DNA of 64,000 bases from Alligator mississippiensis. Its lineage: Eukaryota > Chordata > Crocodylia > Alligatoridae. The notes under the pieces are model-generated. The model was not told the DNA's origin. It saw nothing but the letters and a program-made list of their open reading frames with translations, and searched no databases. The stretch lies in the NCBI RefSeq assembly GCF_030867095.1, contig NC_081824.1, forward strand, positions 238,044,719 through 238,108,718, read 5' to 3'. The position numbers and the translations under genes are program-made. This document shows, in pieces, positions 34,335-45,013 of the stretch. Numbering within the stretch: position 1 is the stretch's first letter; every line of letters starts with the position of its first letter.

Positions 34335-35250
34335 GTAACAGAAATGCCATTGTCTATGTCCCTCTCCAGAAATCTGTCCCTGTCAGCTTGGAACACTGGG
34401 GTCATATTCCTAAGGGAGGGGGGATTTTCTTCCCTGCCTATGTGACAAAAGCCTGGTACCTAGGGTGTGGTCCTTCTGGTCACATGAGTGAGGAGAGGGA
34501 AAAGCCCCTGCTCATCTGCCCAGGTAACCAGTGATGCTTTTTAAATTGGTTGGCTAATTGCTGGCTTGTATTGGACTGGACTGCTGAGGTCAGAAAGGCT
34601 ATATAAGGGCCTGGTCCAAGAAGAAGGAGAAGCCATTTTTCCAGCATGGCACAAGCATCAGGACACGGGGAGAGAGTCTGATCCATCTGAAATGCTCTCT
34701 CTCTGGAAATCTCCAAGCCAGATCTGTACCATCTTCTGAATGATACTTGTAAGTGTTTCTAGAGAGCTAGTCAGCTCACAGTGATGCATTTGCGTATCAA
34801 ACGGCTACCTCAGCCAGACTGTTTTGCTCAATGGTAATCCCTTGATAGTACTCTGCCTCTTACCCTATTTTACCTCATCCTGTTGGGAGCAATAAAGTTC
34901 TCCTTTGTGACTGGTGTAGGAGACTTATTGAGGGTTGGGTTTAATTATGCGTAGGAGGCCACTTGGGTCAGCAGACAAAGGGAGACTATCCTTTTTGGCC
35001 CCCGACTTGGGGAAGTGCCCCAAGTTCTTGTATTGGGTCGAGTACCCATAGGGCTATTAGGCCTGTGTTTCCCTGAGGACACAGGACCCAGACAGTCCCT
35101 TCTCGGGGTGGTGGCAGCACACGTTACCCTGGACTCTGCGGTGGGGCTCGAAAAGGGGTCTGCTAGGGCTTAGGCGCCCCTGGAGAGACACGTGGAGTCC
35201 AGAAGGTGGGCGGGCGTGGTGAGATGGGAGGCTCAACGCAGGAGCTCCCC
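34335..35250 (+). mobile_element. LTR-like block with promoter and poly-A signals
   Basis: Contains a TATA box TATATAA at 34,600-34,606 and a poly-A signal AATAAA at 34,891-34,896, spaced as in an LTR. Around 34,998 it passes into sequence reading TGGCCCCCGACTTGGGG, which could be a primer-binding region or U5. No coding frame follows. The block sits exactly between two direct repeats. Ends are not defined; it could be a solo LTR with some leader. Confidence 0.5.
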
Positions 35251-35263
35251 CTACTGGCCCGCC

Positions 35264-35460
35264 ACACCTGCTGGCAGGAGCTGCGGTTTGCAGGAGCACT
35301 TGCCACCCTGCAGCCCTGCCTCATGCCCGCTCCAGTGCTGGGACCTTCAGACCCACCCTGTGGGGGCTTCTGGTCCTAGGAATTACTTTGGGGATGTGGT
35401 ATACTGGGAGGGGTGGAGGTGGCAGCAGGGTTGTGTGAGAGAGAGAGATGGGGATTGGGG
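35264..35460 (+). repeat. 200-bp direct repeat, right copy
   Basis: Second copy of the 34,129-34,330 repeat, same orientation, offset about 1,135 bp. It differs mainly in point changes and a shorter GA run. Confidence 0.85.
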
Positions 35461-36714
35461 GTGGGGAAGTGCTCCAGGTAGGAGAGGCTGCCAGACCCAG
35501 GCTTAGAGCCCCTCTGTCCTCCTAGAGTAGCCTGTGCAGGGGGAAGCTGGCCTGGGAGGAAAGGACCCAGCTCAGTCCCCAGTCGAGGGCTTCTCAGGGA
35601 CAGCATGGGGCAGAGAGCAGAACAGCAAGGGCTTGCACTGCTCAGAGCCCCAAAGTAGTGTGTGGGACAGCTGCAGCTGGACTCATGTCCTGGTGCTGGG
35701 ACAGAGTTGAGGCTGGGAGGGAGCTAGTGGGGGCAGGCAGGGGCTGCAAGTCAGGAGTGAGGGGTCTGGGTGGGGGGGCACTTTGGGTGGAGAGTGAGGG
35801 GCAGGGGCAGAGCACTGGCATATCAGTGCTGCTCAGCACTGCAGATGAGTGAAGATGGTAGGGGCAGCTCTGACTTTTCTATGACAAAAAACCCAAAAGA
35901 AAATGCTAAAGGGTATATATTTAGAATTCATTTTATGATGACAGAGGTGTACTGGTAGGCTTCCAAATGAAAGACTATGGATTTTGGTTATTTTAATGCA
36001 AGAATTTGGGTTTCTTATCAAAGAATTTGCAATTTTTAAACAGGGAACACCAGGATCTCTGCTGGTGAGAAAATTGGCAAGACCCGGGCCGAGGAGTCTG
36101 TTCAGAGCCAGCACTGGGGACCCAGCTGGAGGGCAGACGGAGTGGCTGACCTGTTGGCCATTTGGGACCGAGAGGACATGCTTTGACAGTTCAAAGTGGG
36201 CCACTGCAAGGAGCACATCTTCTGGGCGATAGCTGCCCAGATGGCAGAGCAGGGGCACCAGGAGGCATGACAGTAGTGCTGCCCGACAGCCAGTGGTGCA
36301 GCCATGGCCCACTGGCAGGTGGCCCAGAGGTGCAGGAGGCTCTGCTGCAGTGCGCATACCAGTTGTGGCCATGCAGTCCCCATCTAGGTCTGGCATGTGC
36401 ACAGCCATGGGGCCATAGGACCAAGAGTGGGGATGCTGTCGCAGGTGACAGCAGGTTACAGCCAGGCAGCAGCCTCCGCTGCCAGACTGCTACAGTGCAT
36501 AGAGGGTGCAGGGGCCACTCCAGGTTAGGGCTGCTTCAGCAGTCCAGCTGGCACAAGGGGTAGTGTCCCCAGATACCAGATGGCTGGGCCTCAGAAGCTC
36601 CTATCTATTTGTAACATTCAAAATACCATGGGCCCTAAGGCCCACCCAGCTAACGCGTAGCCCCTATTGTATGGGGGCTAATGGGTGAAAGTTACAACAA
36701 AATGCTTGATGCAA
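35461..36714. other. Intron 5 stretch, unassigned
   Basis: GC-rich low-complexity DNA with an AT-rich island at 35,870-36,040. Long frames (for example 36,408-35,833 minus) have no recognisable domain. Confidence 0.35.
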
Positions 36715-37469
36715 CTAATGAAAAAAATAGGATACAAGTGTCGTGTGGGTCAAAGGGTCAAAACGTGAAAATAAGTGTGTCTGAGGGGGACACCAAGCAG
36801 AGCCCCCCCCAGGCTGCACCCACAGGTCCTCAGAGGCGTCCAAGAAGCCAGTGGACGCTGCCCACTGGTGCTCTGCCTGAAAATGTGCACACACAAGTGA
36901 GAGGAAAGCGGCCCCACAGTCTCTGGGCACCTTCCCGGTTAGAGCCTCCTTCCTGGTCAAGTACAGGGCCCGCTTGGCCATGGCCAGGAGGAGGTTGACC
37001 AGGAGGTCCCGGGACATGGTGGAGTGACCAAAAACAAAAAGGTGGGGGGTGAAATTCAACCAGAACCTCAAGAGGAGGTTCTAGATGTGGAGATGGAGGG
37101 GCTGCAGCCTGGCACACTCGAGGGTCATGTGCACCAGGGTCTTCCTCTGCTGCCGCTGCACAGGACCTGGTCAACAAAGGCAAGGGCATCGGGAGGTGGG
37201 GCAGATTTCACCTCCTGGACCAGACGGCAGGTTGCATGTGTCATGAGTAGACCCATGTGATGGGCCAGTGCAGCGTGGTCCACCCACTCCCACCTATAGT
37301 AGTCCAGGAGGTCTCCAATACAGGTGACACCAGCCAGGATCAACCTCTGTCACAACTGGGGTGCCTCTACTGTTGGCACCTCCAGCTGGGAGTTCCAGAG
37401 GAGGGGCTTAACAAGCAGGTCAGCGCCCTAGGCAACTATTGTGGGGGACCTGGATGTGGAGACCAGCCT

Positions 37470-37991
37470 TCAGGCCCAGAGGAGGTCCTGGTAGAAATCT
37501 GGCAGCCCTTGCAAGTCCTGCAGGGAGAAGCCCCTCAAGCTGAGGTGCTGCCAGTCATATTGGAAAGCACACCCTAGGTGGCTCCATGCTGCGTGGCTGC
37601 CAACACCGTATAGCAGTTGCTGTAGGGCCTGAAGGTGGAATGCTAGGACCTGGCTGCGCAGGCAAACCAGGCCCTGGCTGTCCTCCTGCAAGGGGAGGCT
37701 CAGGACCTCTGCAGCCACCCAGTGCCATCCCAGTGAGCAAAACTCGAGTGCCCGTATCTGGAGTCCCTCCAGGACCTCAGGGGGCACAGGCAGGGTGTGT
37801 AAGAGGTGCCAGGGCATGGACAGGACCAGCTGGTTTAGCACCAGCACTCTCCCATGCAGGGAGAGACATCTCAGGAGCCCTGCCCATGCCCGGAGCCACT
37901 CCACCACCTTTACCTCCAGCTGGTGCCAGTTCTCTGCTGTGGAGGGGTCTGTGGGGAACAGGTAGACCCCCAAGTAGAGCAGCGAGCCCAT
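37470..37991 (-). pseudogene. Tx1-type ORF2, post-catalytic segment
   Basis: An open 173-codon frame inside the LINE: LLYLGVYLFPTDPSTAENWH, LLRCLSLHGRVLVLNQLVLS, QALQQLLYGVGSHAAWSHLG, GLPDFYQDLLWA. It lies downstream of the catalytic YADD frame (38,381-37,995), with a stop between them. Confidence 0.8.
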
Positions 37992-37994
37992 GCT

Positions 37995-38381
37995 CTAGTG
38001 GATCCCACAGAACATGGGTGTGAGTGAGCCTACCTGCCATCCATCACCCACCACCAGGCCAAAGCTCTTGACCCAGTTGACCTGGGCAGAGGAGGCTGCC
38101 GAGTACAATGCCTGGCAGGCTTCCATCTGCACCAGGTCACCTGAGTCCTGGACCATGAGGAGTATGTCGTCAGCATACGCTGACAGGACCAGCCGCACTG
38201 CCAGTTCCCAGAGCATCAGCACTGCCACCCGCTTCCGCAGGAGAACGAGGAAGGGCTCCAGGGCCAAGGTGTACAGCTGGCCTGACAGTGGGCAGCCTTG
38301 ATTCACCCCTCTCCTGAATGGGATGTGCTCTGCCAGGGTCCAGTTGAGCTTGACCAAACACTTGGCAGAGGTGTACAGCAC
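37995..38381 (-). pseudogene. Tx1-type ORF2, catalytic RT motifs B and C
   Basis: A 128-codon frame with RRGVNQGCPLSGQLYTLALE (motif B) and LSAYADDILLMVQDSGDLVQ (motif C, intact YADD). The frame before it (38,729-38,382) carries the preceding fingers and motif A region. Confidence 0.85.
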
Positions 38382-39534
38382 CTAGAGAGCCGGCACGAAG
38401 TGGGGCCCAAAGCCAAAGGCCTGCAGCATGCCTGTGAGGTACCCACGATCCACTCTTTCAAATGTCTTCCGGTCCAGGGATAGGAGGGTGAAACACGGGC
38501 CCTCCCAGCGCGCTAGCTCCAGGAGGTCCCAAACCAAGTACAGGTTGTCAAAGATGGAACATCCAGGCTCCATGTATGTCTGGTTGGGATGGATCATGTC
38601 CATCAGCATGGACCGCAGGCACAGTGAGATAGCCTTCACTGCCACATTGTAGTCCATGCAGAGGAGGGACACAGGACACCAGTTCCTCAGGTCATAGGGA
38701 TCCTCTTTCTTTGGCAGGAGGGTTAGCATGGCCCTTCGGCAGGACAGGCGGAGTTCCCCACCACAGGCAGATTCGGCTCAGACTGTGGCGAGGTCTGGGC
38801 TGAGGATATCCAGAAGGCCTGGTAGAACTCCACAGTCAGCCCAGTGATGCCCAGTGCTTTGTTGCCAGGCATCAGGTGGAGGGTGACCGAAAACTCGGCC
38901 AGAGTGAGAGGAGCTTCCAGTCGGTCCCGGTCATCCATGCTGACCTGTGGGAGTCCCTCCCACAGGGTCTGACAGGCTTTGGCATTGGTTGGATCCAGGG
39001 AAAAGAGCTCTTCATAGAAGGCCCATGCGTGCTGGCGCATCTCACCTGGTCCCCTGCCTCCTCTCCAGGGCATAGAAGAAGCGGGAGCCATGGTCCATTT
39101 CCTGAAGGAGCTGGACGTGTGAGCAGACAAACGCACCATGGGCATGGCGGTTGTCCAGAGCACGAAGCTCTTCCCACCTCTCCCGACACTCTCCGCAGAG
39201 GGATGGGTTGCTTGGGTCAGTGGCCAGGTGCCTCTCCAGTTCTAGCAGTTCCTGCTGGCGGTGCTCCTGCACCGCCTCCCTCTGCCGGGTGTGCCCCTGG
39301 TATAGCTGTGGCAAAAAAGCTGGATGCGTGTCTTCATACCGGCTGAAGATCTGGGAGGAGCTGGGCAGGGTCAGTTTGCCCCAAGTGGCACAATTTGCCC
39401 CGCACCAAAGTACACGTTCAGGCATGTTTGATGAGGCAAAAATCTCCAGCACAAATTTGTCTTGCTCCTGTATGAGCTGCTGCTGCAAGTGGGGGGGGGG
39501 CTGCAGTGGTGTGGTCCACAGCTACTGTTGTGAG

Positions 39535-40330
39535 ATGGTATTCATCAGCTGGTCCTGCATGGCTTTGTGGTGGAGTTGCCAGGCTCTTGCATGAGACTCA
39601 CAGCTGAACAGGATGTGGCACAGGGTCTTGCTTTCATAGCTGCACCTCTGGCACTTCTGGTCTCCTGTGGCTGTAGCGATGGCATCGTTGAGTGGGAAGC
39701 ATTTGGGACAGGCCCAGTGGATGAAGTGCCTGTCTGCAACATGTGTGAAGTTCCCTCAAGGCATAAAGTAGTTGCTGGCATCCCACTTCAAGGTGACCTC
39801 AAAGGTTTTTGCCCTGGTCAGGTTTTGCCTTCAGGTCACTGAAGTACTTGACCTGCACAGCACCCTTCAGAAACCTCTCCAGGCAGATCCTGATTCAGTG
39901 GGTAACAGTGATTCAGTTGATAGTTGGGCCTGAACTCACCCTCCAGTGACCCACTCAAGAATGTGTCCAGGTCCTTGTGTGGTGATCCTTTTCTTGGTTG
40001 TTTCCTTCAGAGCATTGGCAGTGATGCTGCTTGCCAGGTTATTGGGACAAAGTTAGGAGGCAGAAGGCGCAGGTGATAATATAGAGGTCTCCCATTCAGG
40101 AGATGTTGGCATCCCCCTGCCAGTAGGGGATGTGCAAGATCTCATTGCTGCAGGTACATCCACTTAGCTAGAAGTACATCCACTTCTTCAGGAGCTGCTT
40201 GATTTCACTGTCTAATTTCTTGAGAGGTGTTTTGGGGGATGCTGAGCCTCTTGGGACAAATGAAATGCGGGGAATGAGGAACATGCTCAGTTCGAGGCAC
40301 ACTGCGCTCACTAGTCCATAGGCCAGATCT
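39535..40330 (-). mobile_element. Fragment resembling the C-terminal zinc finger of an R2-group LINE
   Basis: The minus strand at 39,740-39,545 reads HFIHWACPKCFPLND, then CQRCSYESKTLCHILFSCES, a C-x2-C-x8-H-x4-C finger, followed by HARAWQLHHKAMQDQL. That pattern sits just before the restriction-like endonuclease in R2/R4/HERO-type elements. Upstream, 39,900-39,830 has a weak match to the preceding RT tail. No endonuclease follows, because the sequence passes into the Tx1 element through a G/C run at 39,489-39,499. The frame outside the finger is broken. Assignment to a clade is tentative. Confidence 0.4.
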
Positions 40331-41264
40331 GGTCTGTTGGCTCATTCTCTCCATGCTGGGTTGGTGTGGCTTGAGCCCCATCCTAGCCCCCTTTTAATGA
40401 CATACTTCTGCCACTGTTACGGCACACTAGTGTGCCACTGCATGCCCTTTAAAAATCACTGATCTAACCCTCTTTGACTGTCAGGCAGTTATTGTGTTAA
40501 GAAGCTTTCCAGTCAGAAATTGTCCAAATGTACTTCAGAAGGAAAATGCATCAAACGCATACCAAAGAAGATGCATTAACTTGTTAGGCAGATGTCTGTT
40601 TGAGGGAATAGGTCTGTCCTCCTTGAACAAAATAAAGAATTAGATGAAGGAGACACAATTAGGTATTTAAGGAAAAGTCTCTTGGTGGAAGAGGGGAAGG
40701 ATGTTGAGTTTAGAGAAAAGAGCAAAGTAGGCTGGAGCATTACCTTAATAAGCTAGCAGGATTGCTAGCTTGTGGAAGCACAGAGATCACCAGGAGCCTG
40801 CTTCGTTTGGGGAAGCAGCAGAGATATTTCTGGTTTTGTTTTGTATTTGTCTCCAAACTTTCTTGCTTTATATTTTTCTGTCTTGCATAATAAATCTGTT
40901 TTGGCTTTTTACCTTCTATTTTGTTTGGTGATGAGTGATTTCAGGGTGGCTGGCAGCAGTTGGCTTTTTGTTCCTTCAGGGGCAGCCGGCCCATTTTATT
41001 TTGTAATCCCAGGGAGTCTTAGGAGCCTGGGAGATAGTTGTCCACAAAGCTGTAAGGTCCAGACGGACTACTGGTTAGACAGAGATTTACTAGGAGAAGA
41101 GTTGGCCCTGAAGCAAGATTCAGTCAAAGTCCCAAGGATATGTTGTAGAGCAGTAGAGAGAGACTCTGGGTCTCTGAGCTCACCTCTTGTCATGGGCTCA
41201 CCCCATGACAAGACCAAGGGATTGACATATATTGAACAAAAATACATCAATATATTTGGTAATG
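40331..41264. other. Intron 5 stretch without recognisable genes
   Basis: AT-rich. The 187-codon frame at 40,772-41,335 runs into a Penelope-like remnant and has no recognisable domain. Confidence 0.45.
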
Positions 41265-41410
41265 TTGGAGTGAGGGTTGTAGCTATGATGGTCCAGAAAT
41301 TATGCGAGAGAGACAGATTTTTTTTTTTAGGTTGATACATTTTATTGGACCCTACTGCATTGTTGGGGAAAAGTTAGACAGGCTTTTTGAATGCAAAGCA
41401 TTCTTCATCA
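41265..41410 (-). mobile_element. Penelope-like element 3'-end remnant
   Basis: GTTGTAGCTATGATGGTCCA, then TACATTTTATTGGACC, then CATTCTTCATCAGGTCTGAG, in the same order as the left end of the 10.2-kb element. Confidence 0.65.
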
Positions 41411-42350
41411 GGTCTGAGGAGGGAAACATGCACAGTACTAATTAAGAACAATAGGCAGAGCTGTGATATTGAAGAAGGGAGAAATTCTCAGGGGTAACAG
41501 ACCAACAGTTAGCAGAAGAAATTAGCCTCCTGTATAGTGTCTGGACTATCGCAGCTAAAACCATAATTTACACTATCACAAGAAAAGAGGCTTGAATACT
41601 GGGAGAACCTAGTAGCTTTAGTAGCTTGAACCTGTCAAAAAAGAGGGTTATTACCTGTATCACATTATAGCACAAAATATATTTGTCATTCTTAAAATCC
41701 ACAAGACGATTTAAATCGGGGTCTCAGTTTAATTCACAGACATCATATATTACTAATTTTTTACTCAAAGAATTATACTCCAACTGAAGGGTGATGCCAG
41801 GCTGTAACCGAGGGCAAAAGAACTTGTAAAGATGTTAGCAAGTTCTTTAATCTTCATTCTTACTGGATTTGAAAATGGCACCCCAAATTTTGAGAGTGAC
41901 AAAATTGTGTTGAGCAAACTTCAGTTATGCTTCACTGGTTCTCAATATGTATTTGTTCAGGTACATCAGTCCCTACTTTGTGCAATATGCTGGAAAGTTG
42001 AGAGGCCCTGAAAACTCAAGCCTTGTGAAAAATCATATGGAAGAATTCCTTCTTGCATGTAGTTCCCTTTGGCAATGAAAAAAAGAAATGGGATAAAGCA
42101 AAAGCTGTGGAACTTCTGAGCAAAAATAAATTATAACTGAGATTGCATGGAAAATGTGATGTTATGTTTATAAATCATTCCTGCAATTTTTACTTCAATT
42201 CCATATGATTCTGATACTTGAAATTGTTTGCAAATTTAGCACAGTTAGCTGTTTAGTTACTCTGTGTTTTTTGTCTTATGCTTGCTTTCTTATAGAATGC
42301 ATTTAAACTTTCTGCTGATGGTGTGCATTTCCCTGTATTTTGTGTTTCAG
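41411..42350. other. End of intron 5, no recognisable features
   Basis: AT-rich DNA up to the exon 6 acceptor. No gene or clear repeat. Confidence 0.5.
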
Positions 42351-42482
42351 TTTGAAGCTGCTTGGGTGCTGACAAACATTGCCTCTGGAAATTCCCTTCA
42401 GACTCGAATTGTGATTCAAGCAGGAGCTGTCCCCATCTTCATAGAGCTGCTCAGCTCAGAGTTTGAAGATGTACAAGAGCAG
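42351..42482 (+). CDS. KPNA1: KPNA1 exon 6
   Basis: This exon encodes residues 145-188 in 44 whole codons. The acceptor is TTTCAG|TTTGAA and the donor GAGCAG|GTAAAG. It contains [10 protein letters not shown], the first visible WxxxN signature of the NLS-binding groove (W149, N153), followed by [15 protein letters not shown] and FEDVQEQ. In importin alpha these Trp/Asn ladders clamp the extended NLS peptide. The exon is intact and highly conserved. Confidence 0.97.
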
Positions 42483-43044
42483 GTAAAGATTAAGAGTTGT
42501 GGTTCTCTTTCTTTCTAATTTGAAATGGGATCAAGGGCTGCTTCATAAAATAATCAAATGCTTCTGGAGAGGCAAATGACCTGATGGACAGTTACTAATT
42601 CTTGTGATGCAGATTGACCTGTTAGTGAAAGCAACTGTAATATGCCCTATTTTGCCTTTTGCTAGACTGTCAAGGTAATTTTAAGTGGCTTAATACATCT
42701 TGTCAGTGAAATAGGGATAACATTTCCCTACCTTCTGACGAGGTTGTGAAGCCTACCTGATGTTTGAAAAAATATTTAGAAATATAAAATATTAAAGCTT
42801 CTATTTTTCTGGTTGGTAAAACATGAATGAAAATGATGGCTCTTTCTCTAAAACAGAAAAAATGCTGATATGTAACAGTACTTGTTACATGCCTCTTGAC
42901 TGATGTAAGCAAAAGTGTTCTGAAACAATACAGCTGTATGGAGCTGATGGTGCACTTTGAGGGGGAGTGATTAACATGAAAGAATACAGCATTATTTTGT
43001 TCTGTCAACAACAGTGAAGTGTCTCTTCTGCAAACTAGATTAAT

Positions 43045-43870
43045 ATATTTCAAGGACAGAAGGGGCCATAGTGATCATTTAGCCTGACCTCCTGCATAAC
43101 ACAATTTTCACACAGTAATTTGTGCATGAAGTCTAAACAACATTTGAGCAAGAGCCACATGTGTTAAAATGAAGACACTCATGCTTTGAAGATTTCAAGT
43201 GGTGAGGAATCTTTGTAGGTTGTTTCAGTAGTTAATCATCCTAGCTTAAAAAAATGTACCTCTCCTATGTATGAACTTACCTAGCTTCAGTTTCTAAGGA
43301 GGGATTTTGTTGATTAAAAAGTTCTTTATTTTCTTACCATGTAACAACATATAGGTTGTGATCAGCCAACCTCTTACCAGACAGTGGCTCATAGATTTGG
43401 AAGTTGATATCTGATGTCATACGAAAGAAAGAAGAGAAGAGAGCACTAACCTCTTTAAACTTTTCTTGGGTAAACTAAATATGGCTTCCCCAGCTTTTCA
43501 CTGTAACGCATTTTCCAGTTCTCACATATTTTTACAGTCCTTTTCTGAATCCTTGTTAGTTTTTTTCAACATATTTCATGATGTGAGGTCTCATGATCTG
43601 GACATTAATAGTTTTATCACTGCTCTACAGAGAGGTTATGTCATATGTCTTCTACTAGATAGTCTCTTAGTTGCAGAAGCTCACTGGGAGTATATTCTGA
43701 ACCACTTATCTACCAAGAAGAATTGTTCTTTTCAGTTAGTCTTTTCCAGGGTACTGTTTCCAGCTATCACCTACATTCTTTATTTCTAGATATATAAACT
43801 TGTATTTAGTTATATTAATATGCAGATTGTTCGGGTGAGTCCAGTTTGTAAGTAATTTTCTATAAATAAC
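43045..43870 (-). mobile_element. Ancient CR1-type LINE fragment
   Basis: The + strand starts AGGACAGAAGGGGCCATAGT and GCCTGACCTCCTGCATAAC, the complement of an old CR1 3' end. 43,450-43,560 matches the complement of the C-terminal RT region ('cttgggtaaactaaatatggc', 'cagtccttttctgaatccttg'), and 43,825-43,850 the region near the FADD motif. No open frame. Confidence 0.6.
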
Positions 43871-44984
43871 CTGCCTTTATTATACATGACATAGGTAGTG
43901 TTAAGTTAGTATGAGTAAGGTTGCCTAACATTTCTCATTAGAAAATTGTTTTTCCATTGCTTATAGCTCTGTTGAAAAATTTCAGGCTCGCTCTCCTTCC
44001 CTCCCTTTTTTTTTTGAAGCAGAGACTGAAACTTTATCACAGGTTGCTAGGTTGGTAGTCCTGTGCCTTCAACTGTCCCTGTGAAAATCCACTTATGTTT
44101 TGCTGAAGTTTTAAATCTTTAAAAGCAGTTGACACATGTTCAGAGGTTTATTAGGGGTTGGCAGAAATATTCTCCAAAATCCTGTTTGCTGGCATGTGCC
44201 ATCCCTGCCTATGTTCTGCATTGGAGCTGTAGTAGGAGAAATTAGCCCTCAGAAGTGATTCTTTCAATGCTGTTCCTGCTGGCTTTCAGGCAACATGTTG
44301 GCAGAGGAATGAGCCTGATTCATATCCAGAGAGATGAGTTAAGTAGGTGAGGAATAAGAACATAGGAGTTCAGGCAAGAGTTAAGAAAGGTTTGGGAAGG
44401 TTCAGGGAAACAAATGGCTGGAGCGCTTATATTGGATTACAAGCAAGAGTAACAATGATCTAGAACCACAGGAGCAGACTCTCCTCCAAAATTCTTAATT
44501 GAACATATAAGTTTGTTGCTGTTCTGTTAGGAGGTATTTGACTTACAGGAGCAAGTTGTATTCCTTGTCCTTCTTTACTGACTACTGCCTATAGGGAAAC
44601 AGAACTCTTCCAGTTATCCCATTACCTCTACAAATGGCACATGTTTGGATCTAAATATTTCAGTCCCGCTGACAATCCGTATGGATCTGGGTGGGTCAAC
44701 ATGGTGGAACCTCTGGGAGTTTTTTGGTTTCTTTTTAAAGAAAAAATGCTCTAAGGAAGTTGCATTTTTAAAAAGCACACTATTAAAAGAATGAACTGGT
44801 ATACAATGAAAGAGGCTTTTGTCTGTATGACTCTTGTCTTGTTTGTTAAAGAGATTAAATGTGTGTTACGAATGAGGAAGGAGATATCCAAAAAAGAAAG
44901 GAAAGCCTCCCTGGAGAATTAGATTATCTCCCTGCCTCTACCCAAAGTTTGTGTGGTGTAGTGCAGGTCTTTGTAAGTAAAGTG
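43871..44984. other. Intron 6 stretch without recognisable features
   Basis: AT-rich DNA. No gene, RNA or clear repeat. Confidence 0.5.
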
Positions 44985-45013
44985 TTTGCAGATGACCACT
45001 AATTAGCAGGAGC

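Larger units (their letters stand above)
36715..39370 (-). mobile_element. Tx1-clade (L1-like) LINE, RT to 3' end, defective
   Basis: Read from 39,370 to 36,715 the minus strand follows a Tx1-type ORF2: HRQQELLELERHLATDPSNP, LDNRHAHGAFVCSHVQLLQE, PTNAKACQTLWEGLPQVSMD, then RT with LSLDRKTFERVDRGYL (motif A, here DRKTF), GVNQGCPLSGQLYTLALEPF (motif B), SAYADDILLMVQ (motif C, catalytic YADD), WVKSFGLVVGDGW, LNQLVLSM, then the C-terminal segments LVHMTLECARLQPL and SRDLLVNLLLAMAKRALYLT. It is broken by several frame changes (near 38,725, 38,380 and 37,990) and an internal deletion near 37,125. The usual ORF1 and endonuclease are absent. Tx1 elements are best known from frogs and fishes and often insert at specific sites. 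Confidence 0.82.

Noticed and set aside
35833-36408. 191-codon minus-strand frame next to the Tx1 element
   Set aside because: Considered as an ORF1 or 3' part of the LINE, but it lies beyond the Tx1 3' end and has no nucleic-acid-binding motif.
40772-41335. 187-codon + strand frame in intron 5
   Set aside because: Hydrophobic stretches come from T-rich DNA, and the end is formed by a Penelope-like remnant.
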